NCBI RefSeq assembly: GCF_010093595.1
Contig: NW_022985478.1
Span: 1 to 64,000 of the forward strand
Direction: 5' to 3'
DNA length: 64,000 nucleotides
DNA from: Mytilinidion resinicola
Lineage: Eukaryota; Ascomycota; Dothideomycetes; Mytilinidiales; Mytilinidiaceae
Part shown: positions 47,501 through 57,300 of the stretch, piece by piece
How the letters are laid out: the number at the start of each line of letters is the position of its first letter
How positions within the stretch are numbered: position 1 is the first letter of the stretch
Position numbers and translations under genes: made by a program
Notes under the pieces: generated by a model
The model's input: the letters and a program-made list of their open reading frames with translations, nothing else
Databases searched by the model: none
Told to the model about the DNA's origin: nothing

Positions 47501-47685
47501 GACAGGGGCTCCAATCTCAAGCCTCGAGCTTGCCGTGGAGATGAATGGGCAGGGTTGGCATGATTGAATTTGCATTTGGCCCCGAATGGGCATTCTGTGG
47601 CTGAAAATCGGCAGAGTCCACTAGTGAAGTCAGTAAATACAACAGGCCTTGTAAGAGCTGTGACTAACTTCTTTTTACTAGTCAT
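41553..47685 (-). CDS. ZNFX1/SAD-3/Hrr1-type superfamily 1 helicase with NFX1 and RZ zinc fingers
   Basis: Three exons (47685-43170, 43032-41849, 41723-41553) join in frame to 1,956 residues. In order: an N-terminal CCCH-like finger (CRFSATECPFGAKCKFNH, residues about 26-43); the helicase core with Walker A GPPGTGKS near 648, motif II CEEAGEV near 913, GDHQQLRPQ, QRRMHPSI and the motif VI region NVTLSRAQHGMYIVGN near 1190; about eight NFX1-type Cys/His repeats from 1220 to 1510 (for example LPCGHSCRNTC); a helical domain; and a C-terminal RZ finger CSNNHPFTIGECGMP after the last intron. S. pombe Hrr1 acts with the RNA-dependent RNA polymerase in heterochromatin silencing, and Neurospora SAD-3 in meiotic silencing. 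A similar role is inferred. All motifs are intact. Confidence 0.92.
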
Positions 47686-49316
47686 GATGAGAAGATGGTG
47701 GCGTAAGTTAAACCGGTAGTCGCGAGAACGGGCCTAGGGTATGAAGGATTTCGATCGATTTGAGTCGTATCGGCGGAGGACGGCTGAGAAGGTCGCTTCA
47801 CTTACGAGCCGACTAACTAGGCATGAAAGACAGGCAGTTCAAGTCTATCGGCAAACCCTGGAGTTTCCCTTACTGACGACTGGAGTAGGGCGTAGTGGTT
47901 GAGCGGATCGCGGTAAAAGGTATCTACAGAGAATCGAGTAAATAGGACAGAAATGGCTAGGAAGAGGGCGGTCTCCCGTCGCTAAGTGTGTTTCGTTGCC
48001 GTTAGGGCATGGGAGGAGCCCCACCAAATCGACGACTAGTTGCAAAACTGGTTCAAGCTCCGCTGGCTAGAGCTCCGAGGGGAATTCCAACCTTCGATAT
48101 CGATGGAAAAGATGACTAGTCTTGAGAATACGAGTGCTTGGTAGTAGGGTTGGCGAGGGTCTCTCGAAGCCGCGTGTAAATGATACGAGTTGTCCCCAGG
48201 AGAAGTATGTACTATTGAGTTGGAAAATGCGGCACAGCCAGGCAGCAATCTGTCTCAGCGCTCAGCCAACTGTGAGGCACGGAGGTTTTTATAGTGGGTC
48301 GGAAATGGGACACACGCTTGTGAGACTTCGCTTCACAACTGGAATATTCCCACGCCATCTCACTAAGACCGAGTCTGTCGAGAGTCCTCTTTTCTAGCTG
48401 GTGCATCTAGTGTCGTGGCGTGCAGAGCTTCAAGCAGTGGCACAGGCGCACCAAATTTGGAGTGTCGTATTTCGTAGTATAGAGTTCATACCACGTTGAC
48501 ATCCGCCGCTGACGTCTTTGAGCAAAATAGTTTGTATAAACAGCGCGTGAGCGGCAGTGGCCATGGCAGTCTACATCAAGACAGTGGCGCTCCTGGCGCG
48601 AGAAACCATTCTTTGCTAATGTACCAGAGAACCCTACGTAGTGCTACACAGGCATGGACACGCCTAGAAGGAGGGTATCTTAGAATGGTAGGTTGAGGTG
48701 GGTTTAGCCACTTCTTGCACAATCTCGCATGTCTCGGAGGGTTCCCCACGGTTGGAAGCATAGCTGAACCTTGAAGAATGCCCGGATCTGTTCGGGTGAC
48801 TTTCATGCGCAACCTCACCAAATATTCGTCGATATCCTTGTGTTACTGCTGGTGGGATTTCAGCGAATATGCAGGCATCATCCTGTTGGAGCACCACCGT
48901 CTGAGGTACCCTAGCATGCTATAAGACTTTTCAAGCCAGGAAAGTCCTTTCATCTTCAGATCTGAAAAGCATTTCCAAGCCCTAAAAGCAGTGGCAGGAT
49001 AGTTCACGAATATTTCTACAGGACGCTGTACGCTCCAAACCGAGGAAAACAAATCAAGTTGTCCAGAGTGCTTATTAACACGTGCTGGTCAACAAAACGA
49101 AGCAACAAGCATCTTCCAAGAGCCTCCGCGAGTATCTCGTTTGCCCACCAAGAGGCAAGTATAAGTCAAGAGGTAAAGTAAGAAAGTAAAGCCATTCGTA
49201 GCGATCATCCGCTTTCTTACCATCTACTATTTTGCACCTGCGTCTCGCCTTGAACAAGCTTGACCAAAATCTTTGCCCTTCTCCATCTTACCCAACCTTG
49301 AACAAGTGCTTTAATC
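47686..49316. other. Divergent intergenic region, no gene recognised
   Basis: 1.6 kb between the helicase gene (minus) and the three-domain gene (plus). It must hold both promoters. Frames on both strands are short and lack domains. No RNA gene was recognised. Confidence 0.45.
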
Positions 49317-51449
49317 ATGTCCACCAAATCCTCGGGCGCACCAACAGCCTCTTCAAGCCCATTTGCACCGTCAGATCCCCGAGCAGCCAACCTTTCGGAT
49401 GCGTCGTCTTCTTCCACCACTACTACTACTAGACCAACAATCATCGGAATCTACGGCCTCCCCGGCGCCGGTAAAACGCATCTACTGAACTATCTCGAGC
49501 AGCACCTCGACCCTTCCCACTTCTCCTTCTTCGACGGCTCCCAATCCATCGCTTCGGTCGTTCCAGGCGGCCTGGCCGCGTTCCACACGCTCTCCCCAAT
49601 AGCAAAGACGGACTACCGCAAGAAAGCCATCGACAGAATCCGCGGACTGTGTGCCGAGAGGGGCAAAGCCGGGATCGTAGCGGGCCATTACATGTTCTGG
49701 ACAGAGAACAAGGGGCCGCAGTATTGCTGCACGAAGGACGACCTCAACACCTACACACATATCATCTACCTGGATGTCCCGCCGGCGGTTGTGAAGGCGC
49801 GGCAGGAGGCGGATACGGCAAGAGAGCGGCCGCGATCTTCCGTCGAGCATCTGCGGAAGTGGCAGGGCGCGGAGATGAAGCAGCTGAGGGATCTTTGCCG
49901 AAAGCATGAGATTTTGTTTGCGCGGCTCGAGAGGCAGGAGAACGTGCTAGAGCATGTAGCACAGCTGATCAAAGACTTCCAAGCGCATAGCGAGGCGTAC
50001 AATACAACCGTTGTGGAAGGCGTTATTGACGAGGTGATGGAGACTCAGTTCCCTGGCGGGACGCCGAGGAGTGTGCTAGTCATCGATGGGGACCGGACTC
50101 TGGCGCCGCAAGATACGGGGTCATTGTTCTATGAGAAGCTCTTCCAGATGAGGCGTGAGAGCGCGACGCAGTGTCCACTGAGGACACTGTTCAGTAGCTC
50201 CATGGGATACTCGTATACTGCCTTCCGTCAAGCGACCTTGCTTTACCAGGAAGCTGTGGACGAGCATTTATTCGATGTTATATGTCGTGACGTAGCGTTA
50301 GGGGTAACTATGTACCCGGAATTCGTGTCCCTGCTGCACGCCATGGCAGGACAAGATCACGTCGGCGCAGTGGTGGTTAGCTGCGGCCTCCGTCGTGTTT
50401 GGGAAGAGCTGTTGAAAAGGGAGGGCCTATCGGATACTGTCAAAGTGGTCGGTGGAGGCCGGCTTTCTAACGGCTACGTCGTGACACCTGCGGTGAAGGC
50501 CGCCGTAGTATCCCGTTTGCGATCGCAGACGTCCAGTAAGGGTTTGACTAAGGTCTGGGCCTTCGGAGATAGTCCGATGGACATTCCTATGCTTCAAGCG
50601 GCAGATGAAGCTGTGGTGGTTGTTGGAGAGGAGAAGAGGAGAAGTAAAACAATGGACGAGGCCTTGCGGACTGCCATCGATGAGGATGGTCTGATGGCCC
50701 GCCAGGTTGTCTTACCAAGCACCGCGCCACCCAGATTGGACATCAAGAAGCTACCTCTATTCCAAATCACTTCACTAGAGTTCATCGATTCCATCAACCT
50801 CCGGCCGTCCAAGTCCGCTGTCGAAATAATCCACGCCACTAACAGGACCGCCGCAAAGCTTTTAATGACCCAGACCAGGGATGCCAGCATCTCTGGACCT
50901 GCTCTTCGAGAAGCCCATCGGTGCGTTGGTTGGTACCTCGCCACTGAGTTCCTTTCGGACCTGGTTGGCGTGGAAGAATGCCCCATCCCGCACGTCCAAG
51001 GAAACCAGACGACTGGATCCCGCCTCTACCACGAGACGCAGACACTGATCGTGCCGCTGATGCGCGGCGGTGAGCCCATGGCTTTCGGTGTCAATGACGC
51101 TTTTCCAAAGGCGAGATTCCTGCATGCTAAGGAGGCCCAAGACGTCAAGCTAGAAAATCTGGAAGACCAAGTCACCGTTGTGCTGGTGGACTCAGTCATC
51201 AATAGTGGGAACTCTATAATGAAATTTGTTGAGCGAATCCGAGAGCTGCATGCTACTGTTCGCATAGTCATTATGGCGGGAGTGGTCCAAGCGGACGCCG
51301 TCTCCGAAGATGTGGGGAGTCTGAAGTGTAGGCTGAGTGTTCATGGCAGAATCAGCTTGGTGGCGCTACGAGTTTCGCAGAACAAGTATACAGGTAGCGG
51401 GGTTACCGATACTGGGAATAGGTTGTTCAATACTACGCATCTGCCGTAG
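49317..51449 (+). CDS. Three-domain protein: P-loop kinase, HAD phosphatase, uracil phosphoribosyltransferase-like
   Basis: An intronless frame of 710 residues from ATG 49317. The first 40 residues are Ser/Thr/Pro-rich. Domain 1 (about 40-230) is a nucleoside/nucleotide-kinase-like P-loop domain with GIYGLPGAGKT and the LID-like RERPRSSVEHLRKW. Domain 2 (about 250-455) is a HAD phosphatase: the motif I position reads VLVIDGDRTLAP (DxDxT), and motif III/IV reads VWAFGDSPMDIPML, resembling phosphoserine-phosphatase-type HADs. Domain 3 (about 490-705) resembles UPRTase: GPALREAHRCVGWYLATEFL, LIVPLMRGGEP, and the PRPP loop VVLVDSVINSGNSI. The three activities together suggest a pyrimidine or other nucleobase salvage or repair function (phosphorylate, dephosphorylate, transfer ribose phosphate). 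No role is established to my knowledge; a regulatory, non-catalytic role is possible. Confidence 0.85.
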   Translation: MSTKSSGAPTASSSPFAPSDPRAANLSDASSSSTTTTTRPTIIGIYGLPGAGKTHLLNYLEQHLDPSHFSFFDGSQSIASVVPGGLAAFHTLSPIAKTDYRKKAIDRIRGLCAERGKAGIVAGHYMFWTENKGPQYCCTKDDLNTYTHIIYLDVPPAVVKARQEADTARERPRSSVEHLRKWQGAEMKQLRDLCRKHEILFARLERQENVLEHVAQLIKDFQAHSEAYNTTVVEGVIDEVMETQFPGGTPRSVLVIDGDRTLAPQDTGSLFYEKLFQMRRESATQCPLRTLFSSSMGYSYTAFRQATLLYQEAVDEHLFDVICRDVALGVTMYPEFVSLLHAMAGQDHVGAVVVSCGLRRVWEELLKREGLSDTVKVVGGGRLSNGYVVTPAVKAAVVSRLRSQTSSKGLTKVWAFGDSPMDIPMLQAADEAVVVVGEEKRRSKTMDEALRTAIDEDGLMARQVVLPSTAPPRLDIKKLPLFQITSLEFIDSINLRPSKSAVEIIHATNRTAAKLLMTQTRDASISGPALREAHRCVGWYLATEFLSDLVGVEECPIPHVQGNQTTGSRLYHETQTLIVPLMRGGEPMAFGVNDAFPKARFLHAKEAQDVKLENLEDQVTVVLVDSVINSGNSIMKFVERIRELHATVRIVIMAGVVQADAVSEDVGSLKCRLSVHGRISLVALRVSQNKYTGSGVTDTGNRLFNTTHLP

Positions 51450-51771
51450 AACAATATTATATGTCTCAGGTCTTACTGGCGAGGGCCCGTCGTGGAAATC
51501 GAAGAGTAGTAGCCCTGGACCGATCACTTTAAGTGATAAGATGAATAGAAATGAAGAGACCAACAGAAAGACGAAAACGCGTGAAATTTTGAAAAGAACC
51601 CGTGAGCTCTCGCCCTCTCTCGTCTCCTCGTACGTACTCTTATTACCACAGCCGTACACGACACAGTATCACTTTCCTCTCAAGTCCCGAGCCCAGATCG
51701 AGTGATTTTATCCACCATCAAAGACTCGGTGCGGCTATGATAGTGTTCAAGGACTTCCAAATTTCGGTCCA

Positions 51772-53031
51772 TCAAGTTTCCTTAGCCCATTGCTTTCCAC
51801 TCCACAGATTCCCAGTCGTCCATAACCAGTAATCTCTCCCTTTGATCAACCACACCATGAAACTCGGTAGTTGCCACCCCATGGCAGCCCCAACACCCTT
51901 TTTCGTCCCAATAGCCACCATCTGCGTTTCGCTCGTGTCTTCCTTGAAAGTTCTCTCCGCACCAACTTCGCTCTCCGCCTTCCCAGTATCCAGGAGTAAA
52001 TCACGCTTCAAATTCGCGCAGAGGACCGGAATGGCTTCCATCAGGATGTGGATAGCTGGGCGCGCGGCGGATGAAACATCACCAACGGCATAGACGCGTG
52101 AGCCAGCTTTCTCGACGCGCAGCGTAGATGAACTCGTCTCCACGCGCTCGTTGGACGTGAGAAGCTCCTTGGGGACGAAAGTAGTGTTCGGGATCAACCC
52201 TGTCGCAGGGATGTAAAGATCCGCCTCCATCGTCTTCCCATCTGAGAGCGTGACCGTTGTCTTGCTCACGCTGTCTGCGCCTGCCGCCGCGCCAATTGGG
52301 ACCGCGTTCGTGACACGCGCGTTCTTAATCACAGTCACGCCCACTTTCGCGAGCTGCGCTTCCGCTTTCGCTGCGATGCTAGCCCGAAGTGCAGGCAGGA
52401 TCTTCGAGTCGGCTGTTACGACTGTGATGGCAACTTTTGGATTTGCAAGCTTGGAGCTGAACCACCTCGCACGACCATTGAGATACTCGCCCAGTTCGCC
52501 AGCGGTCTCGACGCCGGCGGGACCGCCACCAGCGATGATGATGGTCTTGGCGGTGGGAAGGGCTTTGCGGAATGCGGCCCAGCTTTCCCGCAGGAATGAT
52601 TCGCCATGGTTCAGCCCAAAAAGAGGCGATGGAGTCGATGCACCAGTGGCGATGACGAGAGCGTGATAGGCGAAGGACTCAGATGAGTTGTCTGCTGCTA
52701 CGCGGACGGAAACGGTGCGGGATGTGTGGTCGAGGGATGTGGCGGTGCCGTGGACGAAGCGGAAAGTGTCGGTTGGATACTGCTCAAAGCCTTTTGTGAT
52801 GCCGACGAAGAGTTTCTGCTGGTCGAAGAAATCGTCTGAGATTAGGGCGCGTGGGCAGGCAGGGCGGCACATTGCTTGCGTGGAGGTGCTGACGAGGATG
52901 ACTTGGTAGGAAGAACTCGAGGGCAGGGCAGGAATGACATGTTTGAGGATGTAGTGAGCAGAAGATATACCGCCGTATGAACCACCGAGGATGATGATAT
53001 TCTTTTGAGAGGATGGAGTAGTTTGAGCCAT
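51772..53031 (-). CDS. AIF2/FSP1 (AMID)-like FAD/NAD(P)H oxidoreductase
   Basis: A single-exon frame of 419 residues from ATG 53031. The N-terminal dinucleotide fold IIILGGSYGGISSAHYIL binds FAD; LVIATGASTPSPLFG and the second fold TIIIAGGGPAGVETAGELGEYL (near residue 165) bind NAD(P)H; VYAVGDVSSAARP near 315 is the third FAD contact. The order and length match fungal AMID-like proteins, which reduce quinones or act as NADH dehydrogenases on membranes or lipid droplets. No signal peptide is seen. The C-terminus ends with MGWQLPSFMVWLIKGRDYWL, which could contact a membrane. The gene lies 174 bp from the pogo element, so the element sits in its upstream region. Confidence 0.87.
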   Translation of the reverse strand: MAQTTPSSQKNIIILGGSYGGISSAHYILKHVIPALPSSSSYQVILVSTSTQAMCRPACPRALISDDFFDQQKLFVGITKGFEQYPTDTFRFVHGTATSLDHTSRTVSVRVAADNSSESFAYHALVIATGASTPSPLFGLNHGESFLRESWAAFRKALPTAKTIIIAGGGPAGVETAGELGEYLNGRARWFSSKLANPKVAITVVTADSKILPALRASIAAKAEAQLAKVGVTVIKNARVTNAVPIGAAAGADSVSKTTVTLSDGKTMEADLYIPATGLIPNTTFVPKELLTSNERVETSSSTLRVEKAGSRVYAVGDVSSAARPAIHILMEAIPVLCANLKRDLLLDTGKAESEVGAERTFKEDTSETQMVAIGTKKGVGAAMGWQLPSFMVWLIKGRDYWLWTTGNLWSGKQWAKET

Positions 53032-53206
53032 CTTTGGGTGCAGTCGTAGCTTTTGCGGACAGCGAGGGAGAGAAGTCTAATGTGACGGGTAAAGTGGTTG
53101 GTAGACTTCAAAGAAAGAAATAGTGATGATTATAGATGGATGGGAAGCTGAATGTTATATGAAGAATAGACTTCAATTGTCGTGCGACGATCGTACAAAT
53201 CTCGTA

Positions 53207-53253
53207 ACGTACTCCACAAGCGAGCGGCCCACCCAAGCGAGTGGCCCACCTCA
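53207..53253 (+). repeat. Left terminal inverted repeat of the pogo element
   Basis: 47 bp identical to the reverse complement of 60911-60957. It contains an internal imperfect repetition (caagcgagcggccc / caagcgagtggccc), which may be paired transposase binding sites. Confidence 0.93.
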
Positions 53254-54055
53254 TCACCGGAACGCGCTCCGTTAACTTTCAACCACCATGCCTCAACAAC
53301 GCAATACGCAATCAATTCAAAAAGAAGGCCAGATATGCATAGCTATCTCAGCAATCGATAAAAAGCAGTTTAAGAGCGTGCGACGCGCTGTTGCAACATA
53401 CAACGTCCCCCGAACAACCCTACGACGACGACGCGCCGGAACAACCGCCCGACGCGATTGCGAGCCCAATTCAAAGAAGCTTACAAAGCTGGAGGAATCA
53501 GTTGTTATTTAACATATAATTGACCTGGATTCGAGAGGGTTTGCACCGCGGCTGAGCGCTGTATAAGATATGGCCAATAAGCTGCTAAATAAGCGCGGTG
53601 CCGGCCAGGTTGGCAAGAACTGGCTATATAACTTTGTTAAGCAGACTAATAAGCTTTAAACACGGTTTAATTAAAAGTATAATTACTAGAGAGCCCTATA
53701 TAAAGATCTAAGAATTATTATACTATAGTTTAAGCTTATATATAATATAAAGGTAAAGTATAGTATTATAGATAATAACTTCTATAACTTTAATAAAACC
53801 GGCTTCTAGATAGGTGTTATTTTAATAGGAGTAGTTATTACAGGCTCTAAGAAATAGAATTAACTAAAAGCTATATAACTAGGCAATCGCAAGTAGGCTA
53901 CTATAATTAAGGCTATTAATACTTATAGGTAGGTAATCCTGCCGTTTATTATTTTTACGGGTAAATACTACCTTTTTATATACTATAAGGGCAGTAATAT
54001 ACTACTAGACTAGGCTATAGTAGTAAATAATAATAGCTAGACAATAAATAAGCTT

Positions 54056-54060
54056 AGTAT
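54056..54060 (+). repeat. 5-bp target-site duplication AGTAT (left copy)
   Basis: AGTAT directly precedes the left LTR, and the same AGTAT directly follows the right LTR at 59957-59961. Five bp is the usual duplication for gypsy integrases. Confidence 0.85.
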
Positions 54061-54396
54061 TATCACGGTATCGACCGCGACACCCTACCTACCGAAATTC
54101 TGCCGCAGATTGCTACAACTCCAGCAATCTGCACCGGCCTACTACNNNNNNNNNNCGGCTGCCCCCTTTTCCTATCACCTGATCTGGTAAGGACCTCGCG
54201 TACACGCGTGCCACGCGCCGAAACGGCATAGAGGCCGTACGCCACGCGCTTGGCCACGCCCTTATATCCGGTGGCCCGTCTCCCGTTTTCCTATTCCTTA
54301 CACAACGTCTTAATTCTCTATATAGCATTATATATAGCACCTAATTAACGCTTCTTTTTAAGCCCTTAACCTTTTATATATAGCGCTATTATAATA
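54061..54396 (+). repeat. Left LTR of the gypsy element
   Basis: It aligns without internal gaps to the right LTR: 85 bases before the N run and 241 after it. Differences from the right LTR are almost all C-to-T or G-to-A, and they cluster in the last 100 bp, next to the RIP-damaged interior. Confidence 0.92.
54146..54155. other. Assembly gap of 10 N within the left LTR
   Basis: The sequence on both sides matches the right LTR exactly in position. In the right LTR the same interval (59632-59715) is 84 bp, so the 10 N is a placeholder for about 84 bp. Confidence 0.9.
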
Positions 54397-57300
54397 TTAT
54401 ATTATATCTACTTTTACTACTATAAACACCTTTACTAACCTAACTATAATACTTCTAAAGCTTATTAGCTTTATAAAGGAATAGTAGGCTGCTATAATAG
54501 AAGTCCTGTCCGCCTAGAAATAGGAAATTACTGCTCTATAAAAGGAAGTAGCCGTAATTTAGTCTAAATCTACTTTTACTCTACTACTAGCGCCCGACTA
54601 ATAATTTACAGGGCCTTTTGTTTATAAATTAAATAATAGCTTAATACCTGCTAATAATATAAACTATATATAAACCCTAACTATTAAAGTTACTTTACTA
54701 ACTTTAATAGACTTCTTCCTAATAGCCGCCGCCCTGCCGACCCTAAAAACTAAATATCTAATTAACCTTCTAATATTTAAGGGAAGTTAAAAGGAACTCC
54801 TAATTTTTATTTAATAACTATAGTATAAACTAGAAGGAAATACTAATTAATACCTAACTAAACGTGCTCGCCTGCTATATACTTACTTTTAATTAGAATT
54901 TAACCTGTTAACGCTTATTAACCCCTTAATAGACTAAAATATCTGCACTATTAATTAACTTATCTAATTCCTGCAGGCTATATACGGCAATCCGAACTAG
55001 AAACTTATATCCTTAAATTAACTCTATATACTAAAGTAAAAAAGGCGTGCCTTTATATTATACTTTGCTAAATTCTAATAACTTACTGCTAATATAGATC
55101 TAAATAAAGCTGGCCTAATAACTTAGCTCTAATACTCCCTCTTTAATAAACTCTACTATATAATAGTTAGCGCTACTACTTTAAATAATCTAAACAACTA
55201 TACTAACTTAATTGCAAAGTATAATAATAATTTATAATTCCTGCCCGGCTAACTCTTTTAATATTCCCTTCTGTTATAAAAGAACCTAGATGCAATAGAA
55301 ATTAATATATTTAAATATACTCCAGCCGGCTTAGCCGAATAAGATAAATATTATTAAAAGGGCCTCTACTTTAAATATAGAAAGCATAGCTATATCTCCT
55401 GTAATTACTCTATTTTTTTACCTTAAGTCTAATTATCTAGTATAGATAAGCCTTTAAGCTCCTAACCGCGTATATACATATAATTAACTAATTCCACCTA
55501 ATTCTTATCTGCCTGCTATTCCTCTATATCTACTGCTTTATCCTCTAGCTTTAATTAATCTAGAGGTAGCTGCTTATCCTATATAAAAAAGTTATTAAAA
55601 GCCCTATTTTAGGGCTAAGTTGCCCTCTAGAACTATTCTAACCCCGGATTTCTATAAACCTATTTAAAGAACCTAAACCTAACTCCTAGAAATAATAGAT
55701 TTTTATCTCTATTTCTGTATAATAAGGCCCTACCTGTATAAATACTATAGCTCTAATTAATAGTAGAGCTATAGGTATAGGTTATATTTACAGGAATTTA
55801 GCGCGCGCATAGAACTTTTGCCTTAACCTGCTTTCTTATATTTTACGCCTAACTAGATTTAATAGAAAAATACTTAAAAAAAAATAGATTACGCACTCTG
55901 CGTAAGTAACCTTCTGCCACCTAAACTATATAGAATAGATCCGTCTCTATATACTAGAACTTAGCAAATATAAGCTGCTACTAAAATAGCCCTAGCTATA
56001 TAAGCACTATATTAGATTTAACTATAATAACTAATAACTATTGTTTTAATTATCCTAATACCAGGCGCAATACCTACGCAACTTCTAAACCTCTGCAATA
56101 AAAACTTATATAAAATAGCTTCCTAAAGCGCCCCTTATTAAGCAGTGCCTAATACCTTTAACCTAATACTTTTACTTGCAGTAATTAAGCCTATCTATAT
56201 AACACTAATATAATTACTAGCTTTCTAAAATAGTATACTAGATAAATATGCCCGACCCTAAACCTAAGCTAGAAACCAAACCCGAAACTAAATCTAATTC
56301 TAAATTTAAACCTAATACCCGGATAGATATCTATATACTAAACGCGGTGTCTATAACCTAATTAGCCTAACAACCTAATTATAAAATCTTTACTATTATA
56401 ATTGCTAATATTAATAAGGCCTTAGCTCTAAAAACCTAAACTAACCCAGCTATAAAAGTCCTAGCATAATATTACTATTTACTAAAGACCTTTTCCTAAT
56501 AGAAAGCTAATAAGTTACCTAAATACTAAATATATAATTATAAAATTATGCTTAAAAACGGTAAACTATATAGATTTAGCCTGTTATATAGAATATTATA
56601 AAATAAATTAAAGGTGCTAAGGAAGTACCTTAATAATAACCTTGCAAAAGGATTTATCTATACTAGTTTATTACCTATCGCCTCTCCGGTTATTTTTATT
56701 AAAAAGCCCGGAGAAGGCCTATAATTCTGTGTTAACTACCGCGCGCTAAATACTATAACTATTAAGAACTAATACCTAATCCCCTTAATTTAGGAGACCC
56801 TAGTATAATTAAGTAAGGCGAAATACTATATAAAGCTTAATATTATCTCTGTATTTAATTGCTTATAAATCGCGAAAGAAGATAAATAGCTAACTGCTTT
56901 CCGGACGCGATACGGCCTGTTTAAATACCTAGTAATACTATTTAGATTAGCTAATACTTCTAGTATATTCTAATACTATATAAATAACGTGCTCTGCCTA
57001 TACCTAGATATATTCTATACTATATATATTAATAATATTCTAATATATAGCAAAAACTTTAAAAACTACTAGTATTATATAAAGCTAGTCCTAAAAGTAA
57101 TAGAAGCCGCCGGCCTATAACTAGATATTAATAAGTGCGAATTCTATTAGGATAAGGTTACCTACCTAGGGTATATAATATTAACCGGCGGAATTAGTAT
57201 AAACCTAAATAAAATTAAGAATATCTATAACTAGGAAGTCCCCTATAATATTAAGGATATACAAGCCTTTATTAAATTTATAAACTTCTACTAACAATTT

